Shown: positions 17,433 to 24,602 of the stretch, piece by piece
Layout: each line of letters starts with the position of its first letter
Position numbering within the stretch: the first letter of the stretch is position 1
From: Massilia sp. UMI-21
GTDB taxonomy: Bacteria; Pseudomonadota; Gammaproteobacteria; Burkholderiales; Burkholderiaceae_D
Length of the DNA: 64,000 bases
Direction: 5' to 3'
Assembly: GCA_015277795.1 (NCBI GenBank)
Contig: CP063848.1
Span: forward strand, 2,046,001 to 2,110,000
Position numbers and translations under genes: made by a program
Notes under the pieces: model-generated
Told to the model about the DNA's origin: nothing
What the model saw: the letters and a program-made list of their open reading frames with translations, nothing else
Database searches by the model: none

Positions 17433-19546
17433 TTCGTGTCCCTCACGATGAGTTCGCTGCTGGGGCCTAGGTCTTTCGGGCCAAGGAAGAATTCGACAGG
17501 TGCGGTAAAAAAGCGGCGGCACAGGGCCTGCACCAGCAGGATGCCGCGCTTGAAGCGAATCTTGCGGGCGCGCATCGCCACCCACAGGGCCAGCCCGAAG
17601 CTGACCAGCAGGTTGACGGCGCCGATCAGGGCCACGCCGGCGCCGGCATTGGCGATCTGCTGCCAGGACAGCGCATGGTCGAGGCCGACCAGGGCGGTGG
17701 CGAAATTGGCGGTCGAGAAGGCGACGTGACGGATGTCGAGCGGCAAGCCGAGCAGGAAGCCGACGAAGCCGGTCATGCCCAGCATCAGGCCGAAGAAGAA
17801 ATTACCCATCAAGCCGCCCAGGTTGTGCTCGACATAGACCGAGAAACGCTCGAGGCGTTCGGCCCCCAGCAGGCGGCGCAGGCTGCGCAGTTGGCGCACG
17901 CGCTGGGCCATGCGCGTATACAGCGCCTTGTTGTCGTAATACCCCGAGATCAGGCCGGACACGAACAGCCAGACACCGGCGATGGCGGCGTAGAACAGCG
18001 CCGCGCCATGGATGGGATCGATGTCGGCAAGCAGGTGATGGGCCTTGGCGGCATCGACCATGTGGTCGCCGTTGATCGTCTTGTAGCCGACCGCGATCGC
18101 CCAGGCTACCGGGAAGGCCAGCACCACGTTGCCGAGCACGGCCACCATCTGGCTGCGGAACACCTTGGCGACCAGGGCCGCCAGGCTGTCGACATCGAGC
18201 CCGCGGCCGTTGTCGGCTTTTTGCAGCGAGGCCGCGATGTGCTGGGCCGTCATGGCGGGCTGCTTGGTCGCCACCGTGAAATGCAGCACGTAGATCAGGA
18301 TGAAGCCCAGCGAATAATTCATGCTGAACAGGAAAGCCTCGACCAGGGGCGCCGTGTGCAGGTAGCCCAGCATGATCTTGAACATGGCCATGAAGGCGAC
18401 GATGAAACCGGCGCCCGAGGCAGCCAGGAACATGTGGCGCAGGTCGCGCCGGGTTTCGGCGACGTAGTGCTCTCCGGTGCGGCTGGCGTTTTCGGTGACG
18501 TTGCGCGCCAGCAGGTCGACGTTGTCGCGCAGCAGGTCGCGGATGCGGTATTTGGCGTTGTGCGCCTCGATCAGTTCCTCGGCCAGCGCGATCGCCGCCA
18601 GGCGCCGGTCGCTGTTCAGGGTGCCGGCCGGCGTCCCCACCGAACTGGCCAGCGCATCCAGGTCCACCGTCGGCGCGCTCGGCAGTTCGCCGCTGAGGTC
18701 CACCAGGTAGAGCAGCTTGTGCAGGCGGTCGATGCTCTGCTGCAGGGCCACCAGCAGGTAGGTCAGGGCCACGCTGGTTCCGCTGTTGAGCGCGCTGCGC
18801 CGGATCTTGGCCACGACTCCGGCGCACTGGTCGAGCATCACCAAGAGGTGGCGGGCGTCTTCCGGCTGCTCGATCTTGCCGTCGAGGTAGCGGCCGTACT
18901 CGTCCAGGTAGCGGTTGACCTCGATGTTCTGCATCAGGAAGGGGGAGTCGAATTCCTCGATCTCGCTGTAGCTGTGCACCAGGCGCGGCTCCAGGCCCAG
19001 GGCGCAGATGCGGCAGGACAGGGTGCGGATCGCGTCCAGCAGGCCCATCAGGGTAACGTAGCGTGCGCGGTCGGAAGTGGCCGGTTCGCCGCTGCGCCCG
19101 GGAGGGGGCGGGGCGTCGGAGATGACATCGAACAGGGTCATCCAGTCGGCATTCGGCACCATCCGTATCCAGACCTGGTCGTCCTCGTCGTACAGGACCT
19201 GGTCGAGCGCGTCCGACAGGTACAGGTCGTTCAAGGCCGGGGGAAGGAAGCGGTAACTTACCCGCCGCTTGAGTTCGGTGACGAAGCCATCGTTCGACAG
19301 GACGCCGATGTCGCTGTACAGGCTGGTATGCCGGCGACTCTCGAGCAGGGTGGTCAGGTAGCGCCGCAGCGCCCAGGCCAGGGATGGATTGGCCTTGAGC
19401 AGTTCAATCAGGGTGCGCACGGCTTCCACCGGGTCGTCCGCGTCTTGCCAGACCCAGCGATGACGCGGGCGCAGGCAATCGACCAGTTCGACCAGCAGGT
19501 CGAGTCGGTCGCTGTCGGGATCGATCCGTTGGAGAATAGGAAGCAT
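17429..19546 (-). CDS. Gcr-type 'site-specific recombinase' family membrane protein
   Basis: 705 aa. The N-terminal half (about 1-370) is soluble and helical; the C-terminal half has some six membrane segments (GAGFIVAFMAMFKIMLGYLH, ALFYAAIAGVWLFVSGLISG, NFFFGLMLGMTGFVGFLLG). This matches the beta/gammaproteobacterial family named after the gonococcal Gcr 'site-specific recombinase'. The membrane topology and absence of a tyrosine or serine recombinase active site make DNA recombination doubtful. Start placed at MLPILQRI; the in-frame sequence upstream overlaps the probable promoter of ilvE. It is translationally coupled to the PLD gene. Confidence 0.8.
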   Translation of the reverse strand: MLPILQRIDPDSDRLDLLVELVDCLRPRHRWVWQDADDPVEAVRTLIELLKANPSLAWALRRYLTTLLESRRHTSLYSDIGVLSNDGFVTELKRRVSYRFLPPALNDLYLSDALDQVLYDEDDQVWIRMVPNADWMTLFDVISDAPPPPGRSGEPATSDRARYVTLMGLLDAIRTLSCRICALGLEPRLVHSYSEIEEFDSPFLMQNIEVNRYLDEYGRYLDGKIEQPEDARHLLVMLDQCAGVVAKIRRSALNSGTSVALTYLLVALQQSIDRLHKLLYLVDLSGELPSAPTVDLDALASSVGTPAGTLNSDRRLAAIALAEELIEAHNAKYRIRDLLRDNVDLLARNVTENASRTGEHYVAETRRDLRHMFLAASGAGFIVAFMAMFKIMLGYLHTAPLVEAFLFSMNYSLGFILIYVLHFTVATKQPAMTAQHIAASLQKADNGRGLDVDSLAALVAKVFRSQMVAVLGNVVLAFPVAWAIAVGYKTINGDHMVDAAKAHHLLADIDPIHGAALFYAAIAGVWLFVSGLISGYYDNKALYTRMAQRVRQLRSLRRLLGAERLERFSVYVEHNLGGLMGNFFFGLMLGMTGFVGFLLGLPLDIRHVAFSTANFATALVGLDHALSWQQIANAGAGVALIGAVNLLVSFGLALWVAMRARKIRFKRGILLVQALCRRFFTAPVEFFLGPKDLGPSSELIVRDTK

Positions 19547-19672
19547 GGGCAATGTTGACTGTGGAAAGCCACAGTGTACGCGAGGCATCGCGGCCGTATG
19601 GTTCGCCACCGAACAATGAATCCGCCGAAAGCGGTACACTGCCAGGCTGAGTCAATCAAGATCGAGGAATGC

Positions 19673-20509
19673 ATGTACCTGACTTACTTCAACGGCCAGT
19701 GGGCTGAGGGCAATGTGCCACTGTACGGCGCGATGGACCATAGCTTGTGGCTGGGCTCGTCGGTCTTCGATGGCGCGCGCGCGATGCGCGGCAAGCTGCC
19801 GGACCTGCGTCCGCACCTCGAGCGCGTGATTGCATCGAGCGAGAAGCTGGGCCTGCGTTGCCCCTTGGGCGTGGACGAGATGGAAGCGCTGGTGCGCGAA
19901 GGCGTGGCGAAGTTCCCCGCCGATGCCGAACTGTACATCCGGCCACTGGTGTTCGGCACCGAGGGCTTCCTGGTCCCGGTGGCCGAGGCCAGCCAGTTCG
20001 CGCTGACCCTGTTCGATGCGCCGCTGCCGCCGTTTGCCGGTTTTTCGAGCTGCCTGTCGACCCTGCTCCGTCCGCAGCCGAGCATGGCCCCGACCGACGC
20101 CAAGGCCTCGGCCCTGTACGCCAACTCGACCCGCGCCATGCGCGAGGCCAAGGCGCGTGGCTTCGACCAGGCGATCATGCTCGATGCCGACGGCAATGTG
20201 GCCGAGTTCGCCACCTCGAACCTGTTCATCGTGACGCAGGATGGCGCCGTGGTCACGCCCAGGCTGAACGGCACCTTCCTGGCCGGCATCACCCGTGCGC
20301 GCGTGATCGCGCTGCTCGCCGCGGAGGGCGTGCATGTGGACGAGCGCAGCGTGGCGCCGGACGAGCTGATGTCGGCGCGCGAGATCTTCAGTACCGGCAA
20401 CTACGGCAAAGTAACGCCATGCACCCGCTTCGAGGACCGCACGCTCGACGCCGGCCCGGTGGCGCGCCGCGCGCGCGAGCTGTATCTGGCCTTTACCGAA
20501 ACCACGTAA
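19673..20509 (+). CDS. ilvE: class IV aminotransferase, branched-chain aminotransferase-like
   Basis: 278 aa PLP enzyme of fold type IV. Features are YIRP near residue 89, the catalytic lysine in TDAKASALYANS (Lys144) and the PLP-binding glutamate in VAEFATSNLF (Glu178). It should transfer amino groups between branched-chain amino acids and 2-oxoglutarate. It is shorter than E. coli IlvE (309), and KASALY replaces the common KxxGNY, so D-amino acid or other class IV activities are not excluded. Start chosen at ATG 19673, preceded by gagga. It is divergent from the Gcr-type gene. Confidence 0.82.
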   Translation: MYLTYFNGQWAEGNVPLYGAMDHSLWLGSSVFDGARAMRGKLPDLRPHLERVIASSEKLGLRCPLGVDEMEALVREGVAKFPADAELYIRPLVFGTEGFLVPVAEASQFALTLFDAPLPPFAGFSSCLSTLLRPQPSMAPTDAKASALYANSTRAMREAKARGFDQAIMLDADGNVAEFATSNLFIVTQDGAVVTPRLNGTFLAGITRARVIALLAAEGVHVDERSVAPDELMSAREIFSTGNYGKVTPCTRFEDRTLDAGPVARRARELYLAFTETT

Positions 20510-20670
20510 GCCCCAGGGTGGGCAGGTTTCCTGCCCACGCGTCCAGCTCCGGCTTGCCCGGCCCCGGCGCATGCACCGGCTGAACACGCGTTCGGCGTCG
20601 CCGAACACCCTACTGCCGCAGGGCTTCCCGCAACGGAGCCGCCGGCTGGCGCGCATCGCCATGCCCAATG

Positions 20671-20701
20671 AAAAAGCCGCCGGGCTTGCGCCGGGCGGCT
20701 T
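20671..20701 (-). terminator. intrinsic terminator of the OmpA-type lipoprotein gene
   Basis: On the minus strand a stem AGCCGCC / GGCGGCT with an inner GGC-GCAA-GCC extension is followed directly by five T residues. It lies 26 bases after the stop of the gene ending at 20727. Confidence 0.65.
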
Positions 20702-20726
20702 CCATTCGAGCAGCTTGGGGCCGGAC

Positions 20727-21395
20727 TCAGCCTTGGGCGCGCTCGGCGACGTAGATCTCGACGCGGCGGTTGCGTGCCCGGCTGGACGCGTCGCTGTTCG
20801 AGGCGATCGGCTCGCGCGAGCCGCGGCCTTCGATCGTGATGCGCCCCGGGTTCACGCCGCGCGCGGCCAGGTAGTCGCGGGTGCTTGCCGCGCGATCGAC
20901 CGACAGCGGCTGGTTGATCGCGTCGGTGCCGGTATTGTCGGTGTGGCCGATGATGGTCACGGTGGTGGCCGGGTTCTCGTTGAGCGTGGCGGCGAAGCGA
21001 TCCAGCACCGGGCGGAAGTTCGCCTGGATGTCGGAACGGCCGGTGTCGAACGAGACGTCGCTCGGGATGTCGAGCTTCAGGCGGTTGTCGGCGGTCTGGC
21101 TGACCTGCACGCCGGTACCGCGCGTGGCCTGTTCCATGGCCTGCTTCTGCCGTTCCATGCGCTGCGACCAGATGTTGCCGATCACGGCGCCGGCAGCGGC
21201 GCCGATGGCGGCGCCGCCGGCGGTGCGCTTGCCGCCGCCGCCGCTGGTGCTGGCGCCGACGATGCCGCCCAGCGCAGCGCCGATGCCGGCGCCCTGCGCG
21301 GTGCCGCGCTGGGTCGGGCTCATGTCGGCGCAACCGGTGGCGGTGAAGGCCACGAGGGACGCGGCAACCAGGGATTTGCTCAGTTTGGTATGCAT
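20727..21395 (-). CDS. glycine-zipper OmpA-domain lipoprotein
   Basis: 222 aa. A lipoprotein signal peptide ends in a lipobox with Cys at about residue 22 (ATGCADM). A glycine-zipper segment follows (GAGIGAALGGIVGAS, GGAAIGAAAGAVIGNI, about 35-75). The C-terminal OmpA peptidoglycan-binding domain (about 110-220) has VSFDTGRSDI, IIGHTDNTGT and the RNRRVEI core with its conserved Asp and Arg. It resembles YiaD-type proteins and should tether the outer membrane to peptidoglycan. Start at ATG 21395 with a strong AAAGGAG. A terminator-like hairpin touches this ribosome binding site from upstream. Confidence 0.92.
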   Translation of the reverse strand: MHTKLSKSLVAASLVAFTATGCADMSPTQRGTAQGAGIGAALGGIVGASTSGGGGKRTAGGAAIGAAAGAVIGNIWSQRMERQKQAMEQATRGTGVQVSQTADNRLKLDIPSDVSFDTGRSDIQANFRPVLDRFAATLNENPATTVTIIGHTDNTGTDAINQPLSVDRAASTRDYLAARGVNPGRITIEGRGSREPIASNSDASSRARNRRVEIYVAERAQG

Positions 21396-21403
21396 GGTGA
21401 TCT

Positions 21404-21476
21404 CCTTTAAAAAGCGAAAATCCGCTTCGCGCTCATGCCCGCGGAGCGCGACTGCAGGCATGAGCGTAAAGCGGAT
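21404..21476 (-). promoter_or_regulatory. long terminator-like hairpin abutting the ribosome binding site of the OmpA-type gene
   Basis: Arms 21420-21438 and 21458-21476 pair at 17 of 19 positions with a 19-base loop. In minus-strand RNA the stem is followed by TTTCGCTTTTT and then directly by AAAGGAG and the ATG at 21395. It has the form of an intrinsic terminator lying within the leader of the downstream gene. Either it ends transcripts of the small membrane protein gene upstream, or it is an attenuator controlling the OmpA-type gene. Confidence 0.6.
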
Positions 21477-21514
21477 CGGGTAGTGCGGAAAATTTGTTCA
21501 ATGGCGGCCAGTCG

Positions 21515-21661
21515 CTATATGCCGCGTCCGCTGATCAGGCGCACCAGGATCATGATCACGGCAACGACCAGCAGGATGTGGATGAAGCCGCCGATGGTGT
21601 ACGAAGTCACCAGGCCGAGCAGCCAGAGAACGATGAGAATGACGGCAATCGTATAAAGCAT
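21515..21661 (-). CDS. Lmo0937-family small membrane protein
   Basis: 48 aa, composed of two hydrophobic segments (YTIAVILIVLWLLGLV and FIHILLVVAVIMILVRLI) joined by TSYTIGG and ending in SGRGI. This is the exact layout of the widespread Lmo0937-type tiny membrane proteins, whose role is unknown but which are often stress induced. A strong AAGGAG stands nine bases before the ATG. A perfect 11-base hairpin lies just upstream of this ribosome binding site. Confidence 0.82.
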   Translation of the reverse strand: MLYTIAVILIVLWLLGLVTSYTIGGFIHILLVVAVIMILVRLISGRGI

Positions 21662-21676
21662 GATGAAACTCCTTCG

Positions 21677-21709
21677 CTGGAATCACGCGCTTCGGCGTCG
21701 TGATTCCAG
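21677..21709 (-). promoter_or_regulatory. leader hairpin upstream of the Lmo0937-like gene
   Basis: Perfect 11-base inverted repeat (ctggaatcacg / cgtgattccag) with a short GC-rich inner stem around ttcg. In minus-strand RNA it ends a few bases before the AAGGAG of the gene starting at 21661. There is no T-run, so it is more likely a leader structure that affects translation or RNA stability than a terminator. Confidence 0.5.
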
Positions 21710-21784
21710 TATGCCGCTCGCTGCTGCTGGCCTCTGTACGATGGCGTACCTATTCGACAACTTCCACCAGGACCGCGCGCAGCG

Positions 21785-22012
21785 TCAGGCGCGACCCTGC
21801 TCCTTGCGCAGTCCGGGAATCCAGCCCATGAAGCCCAGCAGGCCGGTAACGCCGATCAGGCAGGTCAGCAATCCGCCGGCCACCAGGAACACCACGTCCT
21901 GCGCCTGCAGTCCGCCCGTTGCCGCCTCGCCGGGCGGATGCGCCGACAGCAGGCCGAAGCTTGCCACAATGAGCCCCCAAACGATGATCCCGATCCATGT
22001 TGTGCCGTTCAT
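21785..22012 (-). CDS. small two-segment membrane protein
   Basis: 75 aa. Two membrane segments (TWIGIIVWGLIVASFGLL and VVFLVAGGLLTCLIGVTGLLGFMGW) flank a short polar loop, with a basic end (LRKEQGRA). A clear AGGGGGA ribosome binding site supports the ATG at 22012. No family recognised. It lies between other small envelope genes on the same strand and may share their control. Confidence 0.6.
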   Translation of the reverse strand: MNGTTWIGIIVWGLIVASFGLLSAHPPGEAATGGLQAQDVVFLVAGGLLTCLIGVTGLLGFMGWIPGLRKEQGRA

Positions 22013-22141
22013 GACGCGTTCCCCCTGAAGTGGTTGGTGTTGCCCCTCGCACTGATAGCGTGCAGCCATTGTCGGGCTAGCTCATCCATTGGTCCGTGCG
22101 TTGTCGCACATTGCAAATAAGAAAATTTTCCAAATGCAACA

Positions 22142-22170
22142 AAGCCGGAAGCCTTGCGGCATTCCGGCTT
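22142..22170 (-). terminator. terminator-like hairpin after the glycine-zipper gene
   Basis: Perfect 9-base stem aagccggaa / ttccggctt with an 11-base loop, 20 bases after the stop of the gene ending at 22191. On the minus strand it is followed by TGTTGCATTT, a modest T-rich tail. Confidence 0.55.
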
Positions 22171-22190
22171 GCGCGGGACGGACAGTAGCG

Positions 22191-22904
22191 TCAGGCGACC
22201 GAACGCAGGCGGCCCTTCACAATACGGACGCGGTCGCCACTACGCCATGCCGGCGCGCTGCTCTGGCGGAAAGTGCGCAGGGTGCCGTCGTCGAGACGCA
22301 CGCGGATTTCGTAGCTGGTGGTGGCTTTCATGTTGCCTTCGACCTGGTTGCCGACCACCGCGCCGCCGATCGCCCCGGCCGCGGTGGCGAGGGTGCGCCC
22401 GGTGCCGCCGCCGATCTGGTTGCCCAGCAGGCCGCCGATGACCGCGCCGCCGGCCGCACCCACGCCGCTGCCCTCTGCGCGCTGCGTGATGGTACGGACC
22501 GTTTCCACGTTGCCGCAGTTCGAGCACCAGTTGCGGCCGGGGGTGGCCTCGGCCTCGGCCACCTGGACCGCTTTGTTCCCCGGCCGGCTCGCCGCTTCGT
22601 CATGGACCGGGGCTGCCGACACCGCCTGCGCCGGTACAGCGTTGCCGCCGGCAGGCGCATACGCCCGCGCCGGCACGGCCGGCTCGAGCGGATACGCGAC
22701 GTCTGCCCCTTGCGGCAGGGTCGAGGCCAGCGCCAGGCGCTCGGCCTCGCTCAGCTGGCGCTCGCCGGTGCTCCCCACGGAGGAAGGAATCCAGCCCAGG
22801 ATGGCCGCGGTCCCCACCAGTGAGAACAGCAGCACCGCGAGCGCGGCCAGGATCAACAACGGGTGCAGGCGTCCGCCTGCGGACGGAGTGGGTGAGGTGT
22901 TCAT
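22191..22904 (-). CDS. membrane-anchored glycine-zipper 2TM-domain protein
   Basis: 237 aa. An N-terminal membrane anchor (LHPLLILAALAVLLFSLVGTAAILGW, about residues 13-38) is followed by a polar Pro/Ala linker and a short Cys pair (NWCSNCGNVE). A glycine zipper follows (GAAGGAVIGGLLGNQIGGGTG and AGAIGGAVVGNQVEGN, about 160-200). The C-terminal SlyB-like beta tail reads YEIRVRLDDGTLRTF...GDRVRIVKGRLR. The tail is clearly related to that of the lipoprotein at 31239-31703, so the two are paralogs. The anchor in place of a lipobox suggests inner-membrane location. AAAGGA precedes the ATG. Confidence 0.8.
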   Translation of the reverse strand: MNTSPTPSAGGRLHPLLILAALAVLLFSLVGTAAILGWIPSSVGSTGERQLSEAERLALASTLPQGADVAYPLEPAVPARAYAPAGGNAVPAQAVSAAPVHDEAASRPGNKAVQVAEAEATPGRNWCSNCGNVETVRTITQRAEGSGVGAAGGAVIGGLLGNQIGGGTGRTLATAAGAIGGAVVGNQVEGNMKATTSYEIRVRLDDGTLRTFRQSSAPAWRSGDRVRIVKGRLRSVA

Positions 22905-23107
22905 GGCGCATCCTTTCGGCGTGTACTGGGGAGCCCGGTCGTGTCGAGGCAAAGCCGAAACGCATGCACGACAGGCGGTCTGTTCATTGGCAGATTGTCC
23001 ACAGGAACAACAAGCGGTTCCGTGCGTCACCGTACATACTCGCTCCGAGCGGGGCGGTTACGCTGGTCCACATTGTTTGCAAATGTATCCGACAGACGGT
23101 TCGGGTC

Positions 23108-23860
23108 ATGCAGTCCCCATACGAGAACCCCATGAATTTCGCCGTACCGCCGCCGATTGCCGAACACAACAGCAACCTGCTGCTGGCCGCGCTGCCTCCC
23201 CAGGAACTGGCGCAGATCCTCCCACTGCTCGAACCGGTCAGCGTCGCGGTCGGGGAGGTGCTGTGCGAGGCCGGCGATCCGCTGCGCCATATTTATTTTC
23301 CGCACGATTGCCTGATTTCCCTGATGGGCGTGGCCGAAGGACGCATGACGCTCGAGGTCGGCCTGGTGGGCCGCGAGGGCATGATCGGCGCCACGGTGGC
23401 GCTGGGCCACGACACCACCCAGGTGCGCGCCATCGTCCAGCGCGGCGGCAGCGCCAGCCGCATGGACAGCGCCCGTTTTCGCCTCGAAGTGGCGCGCAAC
23501 CCCTCGCTGCAGCGCGTCTTGTACCGCTATACCGACACGCTGCTGGCGCAGGCGATCCAGATCGCCGTCTGCAGCCGCTTCCACGTGCTCGAGGCCCGGC
23601 TGGCGCGCTCGCTGCTGATCACGCGCGACCGCTTGCGGTCGGATAACTTTCACCTTACTCACGAGTTCCTGGCGCATGCGCTCGGCGTGCGCCGCGTCGG
23701 CGTGACCAAGGCCGCCAGCGCACTGCAGCAGCAGGGGCTCATCATCTACAGCCGCGGCAACATCACCATCCTCGATCCGGAAGGCCTGGCGGCGGCATCC
23801 TGCACCTGCTACGAAATCGTGAAAGAAGCGGCTGCCCAGCCTTTCCACGGGGTGATGTAG
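23108..23860 (+). CDS. Crp/Fnr-family transcriptional regulator
   Basis: 250 aa. A cyclic nucleotide-binding-like beta-roll spans about residues 25-140 (LLEPVSVAVGEVLCEAGDPLRHIYFP), followed by a dimer helix and a winged helix (LTHEFLAHALGVRRVGVTKAASAL, about 185-240). The family's cAMP-contact residues are not conserved and there is no FNR N-terminal cysteine cluster, so the signal is unknown. Two cysteines sit in SCTCYE near the C-terminus. Starts at 23108 and 23132 are both possible; neither has a strong ribosome binding site. It is divergent from the glycine-zipper gene. Confidence 0.88.
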   Translation: MQSPYENPMNFAVPPPIAEHNSNLLLAALPPQELAQILPLLEPVSVAVGEVLCEAGDPLRHIYFPHDCLISLMGVAEGRMTLEVGLVGREGMIGATVALGHDTTQVRAIVQRGGSASRMDSARFRLEVARNPSLQRVLYRYTDTLLAQAIQIAVCSRFHVLEARLARSLLITRDRLRSDNFHLTHEFLAHALGVRRVGVTKAASALQQQGLIIYSRGNITILDPEGLAAASCTCYEIVKEAAAQPFHGVM

Positions 23861-23880
23861 GGCGACCGCCCGCCGAAAAC

Positions 23881-23908
23881 AAACAAGCCCGGCTAGCCGG
23901 GCTTGTTT
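23881..23908. terminator. bidirectional terminator between convergent genes
   Basis: Perfect palindrome of about 14 bases per arm (aaacaagcccggct/agccgggcttgttt), flanked by A and T runs on both sides. It lies between the Crp/Fnr gene and the glycine-zipper lipoprotein gene, so it can end transcripts in both directions. Confidence 0.78.
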
Positions 23909-23930
23909 GCGTCGCGGTCTGGAAAAAAGC

Positions 23931-24152
23931 TTAGCGGGTCTTGCCGACCTGGTTGCCGACCACGCCACCCACGGCCGCGCCGCCGACGGTGCCGACCGCG
24001 CTGCCGCCGGTCAGGACGCCACCGATCACGGCGCCGGCGCCGGCGCCGACTGCGGTGCTCTTGTCCTGCTGCGACATGCCGGCGCAGCCGGTCAGGGCCA
24101 GGGCTGCGGTTGCCAGGGTTGCGGTCACTGCCAGTTGTTTGATGGTTTTCAT
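23931..24152 (-). CDS. small glycine-zipper lipoprotein
   Basis: 73 aa. A lipoprotein signal peptide ends in LTGC (Cys23). The rest is almost entirely a glycine zipper (VGAGAGAVIGGVLTGGSAVG, GGAAVGGVVGNQVG). The size and layout resemble OsmB-type stress lipoproteins. It follows the BON lipoprotein gene by 21 bases on the same strand and is likely cotranscribed with it. TAAAGGAG precedes the ATG. Confidence 0.83.
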   Translation of the reverse strand: MKTIKQLAVTATLATAALALTGCAGMSQQDKSTAVGAGAGAVIGGVLTGGSAVGTVGGAAVGGVVGNQVGKTR

Positions 24153-24173
24153 AGTAATCTCCTTTACGGTGGG

Positions 24174-24509
24174 TTATTTCAAGCGTAAATCATTCTTAAC
24201 GGATTTCACGCCTTTCACGGTCCGGGCAAGTGCTGCCGCGGCCGCTACACTGTCCGCCGAGCTGACGAAGCCGCTCAGCTGCACAACGCCCTGCACGGTC
24301 TCGATGCCGAGCTCCGACACCCGCAGCGCCGGATCGCGTCCGATCGCCGCCCTGACGCCGGCGGTGATGGTGGCGTCGTCGACGGCTTGCGCCACCGGTC
24401 CTCCGCCACCCGACATCGCGCATCCTGCAAGCTGGCCCAGGGCCAGCATCACTGCCAGGACGGTGGTGCAGCCCAGCCGCTGCCTCAGTTGCTTCTTTCT
24501 TTGCTTCAT
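24174..24509 (-). CDS. BON-domain lipoprotein
   Basis: 111 aa. A basic N-terminus and hydrophobic core lead to the lipobox LAGC (Cys about 30). One BON domain follows (about 45-110): DDATITAGVRAAIGRDPALRV, VQGVVQLSGFVSSADS and the closing VKGVKSVKNDLRL. BON domains bind lipids and occur in OsmY and DolP, which guard outer-membrane integrity. It is a paralog of the BON protein at 32583-32900. Start chosen at ATG 24509, which gives a normal signal peptide. Confidence 0.85.
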   Translation of the reverse strand: MKQRKKQLRQRLGCTTVLAVMLALGQLAGCAMSGGGGPVAQAVDDATITAGVRAAIGRDPALRVSELGIETVQGVVQLSGFVSSADSVAAAAALARTVKGVKSVKNDLRLK

Positions 24510-24602
24510 CCGGCGGCAGTGTTCGTCGAGTCCATGTGCACAAGATATGATTTCGGCCTGGGCTGGTCTGTTCGACAACTCACAGTACGGCGCAGGCACG
24601 CC

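Noticed and set aside
17429..19546. Possible mobile element because of the 'site-specific recombinase' family name
   Set aside because: No recombinase catalytic residues, several membrane segments and no attachment-site repeats around the gene.
17675..19558. A 627-codon open frame on the plus strand
   Set aside because: Antisense to the Gcr-type membrane protein, with Gln/His/Val-rich composition and no recognisable domain.
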